From Secundilactobacillus silagei JCM 19001 (GTDB lineage: Bacteria > Bacillota > Bacilli > Lactobacillales > Lactobacillaceae), in NCBI RefSeq assembly GCF_002217945.1, contig NZ_BCMG01000010.1, positions 1-64,000 of the forward strand: 64,000 nt of DNA, in the 5' to 3' direction. Position 1 is the stretch's first letter. Every line of letters starts with the position of its first letter. The notes beneath the pieces were generated by a model. That model ran no database searches. It was not told the origin of the DNA and saw only the letters and a program-made list of their open reading frames with translations. Below are positions 1 to 7,367 of the stretch, in pieces. Position numbers and translations under genes: made by a program.

Positions 1-9
1 TCTCAATAG

Positions 10-126
10 TGTGGTGGCGATAGCCTGAAGGATACACCTGTTCCCATGCCGAACACAGTAGTTAAGCTTCAGCACGCCAAGAGTAGTTGGGGGATCGCCC
101 CCTGCAAGGGTAGGACGTTGCCACGC
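10..126 (+). rRNA. rrf: 5S ribosomal RNA
   Basis: The sequence has the conserved 5S core (CCCATGCCGAACACAG, then GTTAAGC) and complementary ends (GTGGTGGCG with the 3' CGTTGCCAC). About 117 nt, the usual length. It directly precedes the tRNA array, so this is the 3' end of an rRNA operon whose 16S and 23S genes lie left of the window. Confidence 0.97.
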
Positions 127-136
127 TATATTTTAT

Positions 137-209
137 GGAGGATTAGCTCAGTTGGGAGAGCGTCTGCCTTACAAGCAGAGGGTCACAGGTTCGAGCCCTG
201 TATCCTCCA
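137..209 (+). tRNA. tRNA-Val (TAC)
   Basis: Cloverleaf with acceptor stem GGAGGAT/ATCCTCC, D arm AGCTCAGTTGGG, anticodon loop CTTACAA and T loop GTTCGAG. Discriminator A; the CCA tail is not encoded. Confidence 0.97.
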
Positions 210-211
210 TT

Positions 212-284
212 GAGCCGTTAGCTCAGTTGGTAGAGCATCTGACTTTTAATCAGAGGGTCGACAGTTCGAGACTGTCACGGCTCA
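212..284 (+). tRNA. tRNA-Lys (TTT)
   Basis: Acceptor stem GAGCCGT/ACGGCTC, anticodon loop CTTTTAA, T arm with GTTCGAG. Only two bases separate it from the Val gene. No encoded CCA. Confidence 0.97.
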
Positions 285-359
285 TTCGTCAATTACCAAG
301 TTGACGTTGATTATCATGTTGACAATGAAAGTCAGATTTGATACTATATCTATTGTGTT

Positions 360-432
360 GCCGACTTAGCTCAGTTGGTAGAGCACCTGTCTTGTAAACA
401 GGGGGTCGGAAGTTCGAATCTTCTAGTCGGCA
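360..432 (+). tRNA. tRNA-Thr (TGT)
   Basis: Acceptor stem GCCGACT/AGTCGGC, anticodon loop CTTGTAA. A 75-nt spacer separates it from tRNA-Lys, one of the longest gaps in the array. No encoded CCA. Confidence 0.97.
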
Positions 433-446
433 TTTCAATTTAATAT

Positions 447-518
447 GCGGAAGTAGTTCAGTGGTAGAACATCACCTTGCCATGGTGGGGGTCGCGGGTT
501 CGAATCCCGTCTTCCGCT
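447..518 (+). tRNA. tRNA-Gly (GCC)
   Basis: Acceptor stem GCGGAAG/CTTCCGC, anticodon loop TTGCCAT, short D arm AGTTCAGTGGT as in tRNA-Gly, discriminator T. No encoded CCA. Confidence 0.96.
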
Positions 519-532
519 TATGCCAATATAAC

Positions 533-618
533 GCCGGGGTGGCGGAATTGGCAGACGCACAGGACTTAAAATCCTGCGGTCAGTGATGACCGTACCGGTT
601 CGATCCCGGTCCTCGGCA
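533..618 (+). tRNA. tRNA-Leu (TAA)
   Basis: Class II tRNA with a long variable arm. Acceptor stem GCCGGGG/CCTCGGC with one G-T wobble; anticodon loop CTTAAAA. No encoded CCA. Confidence 0.97.
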
Positions 619-639
619 TTTTAATAAGTTTAATATTTT

Positions 640-713
640 GCACCCATAGCGCAATTGGATAGAGTGTCTGACTACGAATCAGAAGGTTGTAGGTTCGACT
701 CCTACTGGGTGCA
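640..713 (+). tRNA. tRNA-Arg (ACG)
   Basis: Acceptor stem GCACCCA/TGGGTGC, anticodon loop CTACGAA. Its A34 is the usual target for deamination to inosine by TadA. No encoded CCA. Confidence 0.97.
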
Positions 714-719
714 TTTGAA

Positions 720-793
720 CGGGAAGTAGCTCAGCTTGGTAGAGCACCTGGTTTGGGACCAGGGGGTCGCAGGTTCGAATCCTGTCTTCCCGA
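720..793 (+). tRNA. tRNA-Pro (TGG)
   Basis: Acceptor stem CGGGAAG/CTTCCCG, anticodon loop TTTGGGA. No encoded CCA. Confidence 0.97.
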
Positions 794-832
794 TTTAAAT
801 AAAAGTTTCTAACAGTTTTATTTAAACACCAT

Positions 833-906
833 CGCGGTGTAGCTCAGCTGGCTAGAGCGTCCGGTTCATACCCGGGAGGTCGAGGGTTCGATCCCCCCCG
901 CCGCGA
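833..906 (+). tRNA. tRNA-Met, elongator (CAT)
   Basis: The body (GTAGCTCAGCTGGCTAGAGC) matches the Bacillus elongator tRNA-Met. The acceptor stem CGCGGTG/CGCCGCG is fully paired, which excludes the initiator. Anticodon loop TTCATAC. No encoded CCA. Confidence 0.93.
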
Positions 907-921
907 TTTGATCTTTGACTC

Positions 922-995
922 GGACCTTTAGCTCAGTTGGTTAGAGCAGACGGCTCATAACCGTCCGGTCGTAGGTTCGAGTCCTACAAGGTCCA
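922..995 (+). tRNA. tRNA-Ile2 (CAT, lysidine type)
   Basis: Anticodon CAT, but the body (GGACCTTTAGCTCAGTTGG, acceptor GGACCTT/AAGGTCC) matches the Bacillus minor tRNA-Ile. TilS would convert C34 to lysidine so that it reads ATA. Confidence 0.92.
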
Positions 996-1041
996 ATTGG
1001 TCCTTAGTTGCCGATCATTATTTTAGTGTCATTTTCATTAT

Positions 1042-1131
1042 GGAGGATTACCCAAGTCTGGCTGAAGGGAACGGTCTTGAAAACCGTCAGGTGGGTCAAA
1101 CCACGCGAGAGTTCGAATCTCTCATCCTCCT
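1042..1131 (+). tRNA. tRNA-Ser (TGA)
   Basis: Class II tRNA with a long variable arm. Acceptor stem GGAGGAT/ATCCTCC, anticodon loop CTTGAAA. No encoded CCA. Confidence 0.96.
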
Positions 1132-1137
1132 TATTAT

Positions 1138-1211
<74 letters not shown>

Positions 1212-1217
1212 TTGTAT

Positions 1218-1291
1218 GGTTCGTTGGTCTAGCTAGTTAGGACGCCTGCCTGTCACGCAGGAGATCACGAGTTCGAGTCTCGTACGAACCG
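1218..1291 (+). tRNA. tRNA-Asp (GTC), copy 1
   Basis: Acceptor stem GGTTCGT/ACGAACC, anticodon loop CTGTCAC, discriminator G. It differs from copy 2 at 1829 by one D-loop base (TAGCTAGTT against TAGCTGGTT). Confidence 0.97.
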
Positions 1292-1299
1292 TTTTTTAT

Positions 1300-1372
1300 G
1301 GCTCGGTAGCTCAGTCGGTAGAGCAACGGATTGAAGCTCCGTGTGTCGGCGGTTCGATTCCGTCCCGCGCCA
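1300..1372 (+). tRNA. tRNA-Phe (GAA)
   Basis: Anticodon loop TTGAAGC, D arm AGCTCAGTCGG, T loop GTTCGAT. The acceptor stem GGCTCGG/CCGCGCC leaves base 4 (T) facing C69, an unpaired position in an otherwise perfect stem. It is the only Phe gene in this array. Confidence 0.95.
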
Positions 1373-1388
1373 TAGCTCAAGGAACCAT

Positions 1389-1459
1389 GCGGGTATAGTT
1401 TAGTGGTAAAACCACAGCCTTCCAAGCTGTTGTCGCGAGTTCGATTCTCGTTACCCGCT
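1389..1459 (+). tRNA. tRNA-Gly (TCC)
   Basis: Acceptor stem GCGGGTA/TACCCGC, anticodon loop CTTCCAA, short D arm, discriminator T. Second glycine isoacceptor in the array. Confidence 0.96.
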
Positions 1460-1463
1460 TTTT

Positions 1464-1538
<75 letters not shown>

Positions 1539-1540
1539 TT

Positions 1541-1628
1541 GGAGAAATACTCAAGTGGCTGAAGAGGCGCCCCTGCTAAGGGTGTAGGTCGCGTAAGCGG
1601 CGCGAGAGTTCGAATCTCTCTTTCTCCG
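1541..1628 (+). tRNA. tRNA-Ser (GCT)
   Basis: Class II tRNA. Acceptor stem GGAGAAA/TTTCTCC, anticodon loop CTGCTAA, long variable arm, discriminator G. Two bases after tRNA-Ile. Confidence 0.96.
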
Positions 1629-1654
1629 TTGCATTTGTTGCATTTTAAAGCTAT

Positions 1655-1726
1655 GACCCGTTGGTCAAGTGGTTAAGACACCGCCCTTTCACGGCAGTAA
1701 CATGGGTTCGAATCCCGTACGGGTCA
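1655..1726 (+). tRNA. tRNA-Glu (TTC)
   Basis: Acceptor stem GACCCGT/ACGGGTC, anticodon loop CTTTCAC. The anticodon stem CCGCC/GGCAG contains one C-A mismatch where GGCGG would pair perfectly, and the T stem has a T-G wobble. Confidence 0.95.
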
Positions 1727-1747
1727 TTTTCATAACTTTTATATTAT

Positions 1748-1821
<74 letters not shown>

Positions 1822-1828
1822 TTCGAAT

Positions 1829-1902
1829 GGTTCGTTGGTCTAGCTGGTTAGGACGCCTGCCTGTCACGCAGGAGATCACGAGTTCGAGTCTCGTACGAAC
1901 CG
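1829..1902 (+). tRNA. tRNA-Asp (GTC), copy 2
   Basis: Same as the gene at 1218 apart from one D-loop base. Last gene of the array; a terminator follows 13 bases later. Confidence 0.97.
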
Positions 1903-1914
1903 TCCTTTTACGTA

Positions 1915-1938
1915 AATCGCCGTTAGGGCGGTTTTTTT
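1915..1938 (+). terminator. Terminator of the rRNA/tRNA operon
   Basis: Stem AATCGCC/GGCGGTT (7 bp, one T-G) with loop GTTAG, followed by a run of Ts. It begins 13 bases after the last tRNA. Confidence 0.85.
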
Positions 1939-1961
1939 AATTCCAACTGATTTTTAATCAG

Positions 1962-2012
1962 AAAAGGCATTCATAAGATCCTGCTAAAGGGAGTCCTGTG
2001 AATGTCTTTTTT
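1962..2012 (-). terminator. Terminator of the DUF2075 gene (possibly bidirectional)
   Basis: Arms AAAAGGCATTCA and TGAATGTCTTTT pair over 12 bp with one G-T. A-rich and T-rich flanks could serve both strands. It lies just past the stop of the reverse gene at 2022. Confidence 0.6.
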
Positions 2013-2021
2013 GTGATTATC

Positions 2022-3242
2022 CTAATTGATGATTGCTTGGTATTCTTGATTGAGTCGCTGACGTAACGCCGGATCATGTGCGAAAAGGTATAGCCCCTTA
2101 ACGCCGCGCTTCATGAGCACGTTAATGGCATTGAGGTTCAGCTGAACCTTAGCGTTTAAGAGTTCTTGGGGATCATTCAGATCGTCTCGGTGCTTAAATG
2201 ATTCACCATCAGTGATCTTGGCGGTATCGATCTCAATTCTTTGGCCATCAGCTGATAGCTTAACTGGGGGGCCAAGAATCAGGCCAACGTAGTTTAAATC
2301 AAAGCCCTGACAGGTGTATATCGATCCCACTTCATTGATGGTTTCGGGCAGCTCAGCCCAGGGCGTTGCAGTGTAATTATATTGATCCCAAGGTAAATGA
2401 AACTGGCCCTCAGTAATAAAATGACGGCCACCGTCTAATGTGGAGGGATAACCGGTTGTCGAGACAATTCGTGACAGGCCGACTTGACTATTCTGGTTCA
2501 CAATGGCCTGACGCATTTTCTCGGCGTCCGAAAAGATCCGAAAGTCATAATGGCTTCGAAAACTCGGCTGTAATGGTAATAGCTGCCGGTCACCTGTGAA
2601 GTGGTTGATCCAGTTGATTAAACTGTCGTCAGCCTGCATCCGAAATTGGTGATCCAAATGCACCCATTTTTGAGTATAAGGAACTAATAGGTGCTTAAGA
2701 CGGGTCCGCGTCCAGTACGTTTTAAGTCGCAGGACTTGATGGTCATCAAAAACGATGACCAGGACGTGACACAATTTTAATAATGAGAGCAGCTGATTGT
2801 GGCCGTAGTAGTTGTTGTAGTGGTCCGGCTGAGACAATAATAAATGTGACTCATCGACCACACCAACGTCGAACCTAGCCTGTTTTTTATTCAGCTGATT
2901 GATTAAAGAAGTCGGCCGCTGAAAGTTTTTCTTTAGTAATCCTGGCAGCTCGCCTGCGATGTTGCGATACATTTTTAAGAGTTCCGGGTGATTGACTAAA
3001 AAGTAGTTTTGGGTTTTCGCTAAGGGACTCGTTGCGTCATGGGCGGCTTGCTGGAGGTCATAGAACAGCTGGCTTAAAACCACGCTTTTACCCGTGCCGG
3101 CATCGCCCGTGATCACCAAAATGGCTGGCTTAGAGTCGTGGATATGGGTCTTAATGAACTGCTTAGCTTCAGTAATCAGCTGGGCTTGCTCTTCAGTCGG
3201 CTGCTGAAAGGGTGATAATTTTTTAACTGCTTGGTTTTGCAA
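2022..3242 (-). CDS. DUF2075-family P-loop ATPase
   Basis: Predicted P-loop protein of about 406 aa. Walker A GDAGTGKS is at about residues 46-53 and a Walker B-like stretch ending DESHLLL at about 121-130, as in DUF2075 proteins, which resemble superfamily 1 helicases and Schlafen-type AAA domains. Their substrate is not established. A longer ORF opens at 3308, but a TTG at 3242 has AGGAGA six to seven bases before it and removes a poorly conserved-looking leader, so I use that start. It sits next to a tRNA array, is transcribed against it, and may share a message with the gene upstream at 3824. Function in the cell is unknown. Confidence 0.82.
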   Translation of the reverse strand: MQNQAVKKLSPFQQPTEEQAQLITEAKQFIKTHIHDSKPAILVITGDAGTGKSVVLSQLFYDLQQAAHDATSPLAKTQNYFLVNHPELLKMYRNIAGELPGLLKKNFQRPTSLINQLNKKQARFDVGVVDESHLLLSQPDHYNNYYGHNQLLSLLKLCHVLVIVFDDHQVLRLKTYWTRTRLKHLLVPYTQKWVHLDHQFRMQADDSLINWINHFTGDRQLLPLQPSFRSHYDFRIFSDAEKMRQAIVNQNSQVGLSRIVSTTGYPSTLDGGRHFITEGQFHLPWDQYNYTATPWAELPETINEVGSIYTCQGFDLNYVGLILGPPVKLSADGQRIEIDTAKITDGESFKHRDDLNDPQELLNAKVQLNLNAINVLMKRGVKGLYLFAHDPALRQRLNQEYQAIIN

Positions 3243-3320
3243 AACAAGTCTCCTCTGATAGATCAAAATAAAATAATCCATACGGCTATTCACCGTACAG
3301 ATCATCATAGAATGAAGCGG

Positions 3321-3824
3321 TTACTTAACTTCTGGTTTAAAGAAGTGGTAACTGGCTTCATGGTAGTTATATTGCGTCGTGAGAAAGTAACTAAAGGGTT
3401 TAAAGGAAGCTTCCTTTTTCCAAAGTGAGAAGTCATCCGCGTTATCCCAGGTTGACAGGATAATATTGTTGGACCGATTCTTTTCGTCCTTCATAAAGTA
3501 AATGGAACGCATACCATCTGGCATGGGGTCAGTGGTGACAAAATGGTTGGCCTTTGAGTTCATGACTTTTTGATCATCCGCGGATAGATTATCCACGTAG
3601 ATAAAGTTGACAAATCCTTGCCAATCGGTTGTCCCGCGGTGAAGTTTGATGTCATAATGAATGGGGGAGCTAAACACGGATTCTTGACCGGACACGTCTA
3701 GCAAGGCCAGTTGCTCACCAGAGGTAGAAGAATCCAGTAACAATAGTGGTCGATCTGGGAAGCGAGTCTGAAGCTTTGATAAAACTTGCTTGGTCCCATA
3801 GGTAATACTTATTCGAGTAATCAT
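3321..3824 (-). CDS. Antibiotic-biosynthesis-monooxygenase-fold protein (TRAP/HmoB-like)
   Basis: The 167-aa product resembles the two-part proteins of the staphylococcal TRAP and Bacillus HmoB group: a less conserved N-terminal half and a C-terminal dimeric alpha-beta barrel. The barrel region carries the typical run STWDNADDFSLWKKEASF. Some relatives bind or degrade heme; no heme ligand can be assigned here, so no activity is claimed. Two ATGs lie close together; the one at 3824 has GGAGG seven bases before it, while that at 3830 nearly touches it. The gene lies upstream of, and in line with, the DUF2075 ATPase. Confidence 0.7.
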   Translation of the reverse strand: MITRISITYGTKQVLSKLQTRFPDRPLLLLDSSTSGEQLALLDVSGQESVFSSPIHYDIKLHRGTTDWQGFVNFIYVDNLSADDQKVMNSKANHFVTTDPMPDGMRSIYFMKDEKNRSNNIILSTWDNADDFSLWKKEASFKPFSYFLTTQYNYHEASYHFFKPEVK

Positions 3825-3941
3825 ATTCATTCCTCCTGACTGATCACCATTATTATACAATTTGCTAGACTAAAATGGTATTAATGCGTCTGTGATATGC
3901 GGTTTAACGCGTATCAATTAAAGGTGAAGGGAAGCAAAAAG

Positions 3942-4685
3942 ATGAAAGTAACAGTTTTAGGGTACTATGGCGGCTATCCAGCCAACGGTATTGGTACCAG
4001 CAGTTATTTGATTGAATCTAACGGGTACCATTTATTAATGGATTGCGGCAGCGGGGCGCTGCTGAGCCTAGAAAAAGTATTGGATCCCTTAAAGTTGGAT
4101 GCCGTGATCCTCTCACATTATCATCACGACCACGTGGCTGATGTGGGGGTACTGCAATATTACTGGCAGTTACATGAAGAACGGCCAAATCAGACCACCT
4201 TGCCGATTTATGGACCAACCGCTGATCCACTGAACTTTGGCAGTTTGACCTGGCCCCACGCGTCACAGGGCATGGGTTACGCGCCGGCAGATGTTTTACA
4301 CTTGGGACCGTTGACGATCTCCTTTTTGCCCATGAAACATCCCGTACCCGCATTCGGCATGCGGATCGTGGAGGCTAAGACCGGCGAAACCTTGGTCTTT
4401 ACTGCCGATACGGCCTATATTCCAGAATTAGTTCCGTTCGCTCGCCATGCAGACCTGCTGATGACGGATACCAACTTTTTCGATGACAAGCAGGGGACCA
4501 AGTGGCACATGACGGCTGGTGAATCCGGTCAGCTGGCTAAAGACGCTCAGGTCGGTCAGTTAATGCTGACTCATCTGCCGCAAGTTGGTGAGTTAGCCAG
4601 CTTAAAACAGGAAGCCCAGCAAGCAGCTGGTAAGGTGCCAGTTGAATTAGCTGCACTCCGGCAGACGTTTGCCGTTAAAATGTGA
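3942..4685 (+). CDS. MBL-fold metallo-hydrolase (YhfI/RNase Z-like)
   Basis: Metallo-beta-lactamase fold hydrolase of 247 aa, similar in layout to Bacillus YhfI. The metal-binding signature HYHHDH is at about residue 65; a later histidine (KHPVPAF), an aspartate in the TADTAY stretch and a C-terminal histidine (LTHLPQ) complete the usual ligand set. No signal peptide, so it is probably cytosolic. The ORF is open from 3897, but the ATG at 3942 begins the typical first strand [11 protein letters not shown] and follows the purine-rich GAAGGGAAG. RNase Z-like tRNA processing is possible, but the exosite arm of true RNase Z is not obvious; substrate unknown. Confidence 0.8.
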   Translation: MKVTVLGYYGGYPANGIGTSSYLIESNGYHLLMDCGSGALLSLEKVLDPLKLDAVILSHYHHDHVADVGVLQYYWQLHEERPNQTTLPIYGPTADPLNFGSLTWPHASQGMGYAPADVLHLGPLTISFLPMKHPVPAFGMRIVEAKTGETLVFTADTAYIPELVPFARHADLLMTDTNFFDDKQGTKWHMTAGESGQLAKDAQVGQLMLTHLPQVGELASLKQEAQQAAGKVPVELAALRQTFAVKM

Positions 4686-4724
4686 CGATAACCCGATATG
4701 TTCGTGATGTTTTAGTGAATTTCA

Positions 4725-4753
4725 TTCTCAGTGACCAAGGAGTTTGTTATAGT
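4725..4753 (+). promoter_or_regulatory. Candidate spx promoter
   Basis: TTCTCA, 17 bp, TATAGT. The -10 is good and the -35 moderate. About 75 nt of leader would precede the spx start. Confidence 0.5.
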
Positions 4754-4827
4754 TAAGTTAGGAAAAGAATTGAGCCAATGATCCGGTAGTAAATAACCTA
4801 GTTCTCATAAGTTTGGAGGCAATTCCT

Positions 4828-5232
4828 ATGACTGTCACGCTATTTACTTCACCCAGTTGCACCTCGTGCCGCAAGGCCAAAAAGTGGCTAAAGGCACACG
4901 AAGTCGATTTTGTTGAGCAAAATATTTTCGTGCAGGCGCCCAGCGCTAAGCAGCTTAAACTGATCTTGCAGCTGACTGAGAATGGAACGGAAGATATTAT
5001 TTCTAAGCGGTCAAAAGATTATAAGCGCTTGACCGTTGAGATCGATAATCTGCCGGTCAGTGAATTGATCAGCCTCATTACTGAGCATCCTGGATTATTA
5101 AGACGACCGATTATTTTTGATGACAAACGGTTACAGGTTGGTTTTAATGAAGATGAGATTCGGCGGTTTTTACCGCGTCATATCCGCGTCCTCGAGTTAG
5201 CAAAAGCGATTAAATCTGCGGATGCCGGATAG
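4828..5232 (+). CDS. spx: Transcriptional regulator Spx
   Basis: Spx binds the RNA polymerase alpha C-terminal domain and redirects transcription under disulfide stress; ClpXP normally keeps it low. The 134-aa product starts MTVTLFTSPSCTSCRKAKKW, with the CxxC redox switch at residues 11-14. It retains the RSKDY stretch with the arginine involved in alpha contact and the near-invariant block EHPGLLRRPII followed by FNEDEIRRFLPR. The ATG at 4828 has GGAGG upstream. mecA follows after a terminator and its own promoter. Both flanking adaptor genes, mecA and spxH, act on Spx-type proteolysis in Bacillus, so the clustering fits its control by degradation. Confidence 0.96.
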   Translation: MTVTLFTSPSCTSCRKAKKWLKAHEVDFVEQNIFVQAPSAKQLKLILQLTENGTEDIISKRSKDYKRLTVEIDNLPVSELISLITEHPGLLRRPIIFDDKRLQVGFNEDEIRRFLPRHIRVLELAKAIKSADAG

Positions 5233-5258
5233 CTAAAACCGTCACGAAGAGTGTTTGG

Positions 5259-5287
5259 CCAAAAAAGCGGGTTTGCTGCTTTTTTGG
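5259..5287 (+). terminator. Terminator after spx
   Basis: Perfect 10-bp stem CCAAAAAAGC/GCTTTTTTGG with a 9-base loop. The T run lies in the 3' arm. Confidence 0.75.
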
Positions 5288-5331
5288 TGCGGTTAGGGTC
5301 ACAGATATTTGAAAAAAATTAAGCCAGATAC

Positions 5332-5359
5332 TTTACAAACGGCGAAAATTCTTTAGTAT
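5332..5359 (+). promoter_or_regulatory. mecA promoter
   Basis: TTTACA, 16 bp, TAGTAT, about 45 bases before the mecA ATG. It indicates that mecA is transcribed separately from spx. Confidence 0.6.
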
Positions 5360-5403
5360 GGAGATAGGTAATTCTTGGTGCGGGCAGAAAGAGGTGTTGG
5401 GTC

Positions 5404-6117
5404 ATGGAAATGGAAAGAATTAATGAGAATACGATTCGCGTTTTAATTGGCAACGATGATTTAACCCAACGGGGTATTACCGTCCTTGATCTGCTTGGTA
5501 ACCACAAGCAAATTGAAAGCTTCTTCTACAGTATTTTGGAAGAAGTTGACGTTGATCATCAATTCCAGGAAACTGATGCCGTTACCTTTCAAGTGTTACC
5601 CAACCGTAACGGGCTTGAGCTGTTTATCAGCAAGGGCGGCGCAGATGATGATTCAACCGATGACCAAGATGGCAGTGACTCGCCTGACATTGAAATGGTA
5701 AATGAAGACGAAGTGCCTGATTTCTTAAAACGGCAGCTGATGCAGACCGATAACGATTCTACCCAAGCTAAACCAGAATCCAAGTCAGACAAGAAGCCAT
5801 CACCCGTTACCAAAGCATCACCACTTCATACAACGGTGTTACGTCTCCATGATTTTGATGACATGATTGCGATTTCTGAGGCATTAAAATTATCCGACGC
5901 AACTTCTAATTTGTATCACTACAAGAATGATTACTATTTGGAACTGATCTTTCGGGTCAACGAAACTTCACCAGAAAGTATTAAAGATGAATTAGCTGTT
6001 GCCTATGAGTATGCAGAGAAAACGAAGATTACCGCCGATGTTCTTGATGAACACGGGAAAAAGATCATGGCGCAAAGTGCGCTGCAACTAACCCGCCGTT
6101 ACTTTACTGCAAAGTAG
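5404..6117 (+). CDS. mecA: Adaptor protein MecA
   Basis: MecA delivers substrates such as ComK, ComS and Spx (in Bacillus) to ClpCP and helps assemble the ClpC hexamer. The 237-aa protein has the family N-terminal domain (MEMERINENTIRVLIGNDDL) for substrate binding. An acidic, serine-rich linker spans about residues 80-145, and the C-terminal ClpC-binding domain begins near VLRLHDFDDMIAISEAL. The start at 5404 has AGAGGTG before it; a second in-frame ATG two codons on is less well placed. Its own promoter and a terminator on each side make it monocistronic. coiA follows, matching the Bacillus order. Confidence 0.96.
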   Translation: MEMERINENTIRVLIGNDDLTQRGITVLDLLGNHKQIESFFYSILEEVDVDHQFQETDAVTFQVLPNRNGLELFISKGGADDDSTDDQDGSDSPDIEMVNEDEVPDFLKRQLMQTDNDSTQAKPESKSDKKPSPVTKASPLHTTVLRLHDFDDMIAISEALKLSDATSNLYHYKNDYYLELIFRVNETSPESIKDELAVAYEYAEKTKITADVLDEHGKKIMAQSALQLTRRYFTAK

Positions 6118-6131
6118 TCGATAGTTAAATA

Positions 6132-6177
6132 TAAAAAGACGTTAAGCTTACCTGATGATGAGCTTGACGTCTTTTTG
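6132..6177 (+). terminator. Terminator after mecA
   Basis: Arms AAAAAGACGTTAAGCT and AGCTTGACGTCTTTTT, nearly perfect, with a T-rich end. Confidence 0.85.
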
Positions 6178-6263
6178 TATTGGGGTTAATTTTTGGTTGG
6201 AAAATTGCGACTGGCCGTTTCCCGTAGTTAACTGTAAACCGCCAAAGGAGAGCAGGTGATCAG

Positions 6264-7313
6264 ATGCTAATCGCACGTACGAAGCAAGATGTTCAGGTTC
6301 AAGCCGGTGATGCTCAACGCAAGCGGGCTTATTTTTGTCCCAGCTGTCAAGAACAGGTAACCTTAAAACGGGGGACGCGCATGGTGGCGCATTTCGCACA
6401 TCGCCCACATTCTGTTTGCCGCCCCTTTAGCGAATCGGAATCACAGGCACATTTGACGGGTAAGTGGCAGCTCGCCGACTATTTTGGTACCGATTACGTT
6501 GAACTGGAACCGTACCTTCAGGCGCTGGCACAACGGCCGGATCTGCTACTGAAGCGAGCAGGCCGGAACCTGGCAATCGAATACCAGTGTTCAGTGATCC
6601 CAGTCAGTAGATTACAGCAGCGAAATCTGGGCTACAGTGAGTTTGGGCTGGAAGTGCTGTGGATCTTAGGGGCAGATTATTTACAGAAAATCAAGACGGT
6701 TCGGCAGGCTGAAAAATGGCTGCGATATTCTGATAAATTAGGCTGGTATCTGATCTTTTGGGAGACCCGCCAGCAGGGCTTAATTATCTGGCACCACCTC
6801 ACTATGGATGGGACTGGCCAACTGCAAGGGTGGGCGAAAGTCAGTAACGGTCAGCAGTATGCGAAAAATACCCGGATAACGAGCCGTGCAGTTGTCCAAA
6901 AGCTGCAGCGTCAAGTTCAGATGGGGCTGCACTATAAACTGCCAAAATGGCTAAAACTGCAGCAGTTTTGCTATGAACATCACGGGCTGCTGCAGGCTAT
7001 TTCGGCAATCTGCTATCAGTTCACGGATACTGAACCCGTGATCTGCGATTCACCCGTTATTTGGGCCGCGTTAATGACGATTTTGCTACGGGAACGGCCA
7101 ATGGGGTCGCTGATCGAACAAGCTGACCTCGAAAAGTGGGCGATGCAGATCAGACCGTATTTTGATGAGACTCAGCTCATTCAATGCACGGTACAGCAGG
7201 TCGTCGTGAGTTGGAAACGGCAGTTGCAGCACTACGTTACCTTACTGGAACACCAAGGTATTTTAAAGATGCTTGACGAAAAGACGTGGCAATTGGTTGC
7301 CTTACCACGCTAG
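6264..7313 (+). CDS. coiA: Competence protein CoiA
   Basis: CoiA promotes recombination of incoming single-stranded DNA during natural transformation. The 349-aa protein shows the family features: an N-terminal zinc-finger-like Cx2C (YFCPSCQEQVTLK), then the HFAHR motif. A nuclease-like core follows with the DLLLKRAGRNLAIEYQCSVIP stretch, whose D, E and Q/C fit a restriction-endonuclease-like fold. Length is normal and no frameshift is visible. In many lactobacilli the competence genes are silent; nothing in the upstream region (6178-6263) resembles a ComX box that I can defend. Position between mecA and pepF is conserved with Bacillus. Confidence 0.93.
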   Translation: MLIARTKQDVQVQAGDAQRKRAYFCPSCQEQVTLKRGTRMVAHFAHRPHSVCRPFSESESQAHLTGKWQLADYFGTDYVELEPYLQALAQRPDLLLKRAGRNLAIEYQCSVIPVSRLQQRNLGYSEFGLEVLWILGADYLQKIKTVRQAEKWLRYSDKLGWYLIFWETRQQGLIIWHHLTMDGTGQLQGWAKVSNGQQYAKNTRITSRAVVQKLQRQVQMGLHYKLPKWLKLQQFCYEHHGLLQAISAICYQFTDTEPVICDSPVIWAALMTILLRERPMGSLIEQADLEKWAMQIRPYFDETQLIQCTVQQVVVSWKRQLQHYVTLLEHQGILKMLDEKTWQLVALPR

Positions 7314-7367
7314 TCCTGTGGTATTCTATGGACAGTAACAAATTTCGATGAAAAGGAAGTGCTGTCG

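Noticed and set aside
4018-4353. 111-aa reverse ORF inside the MBL-fold gene
   Set aside because: Composition is typical of an antisense shadow and it lacks a binding site; the forward gene carries the catalytic motifs.
2022-4685. Genomic island inserted at the tRNA array
   Set aside because: No integrase, no direct repeat of a tRNA 3' end and no visible composition shift; the genes look resident.
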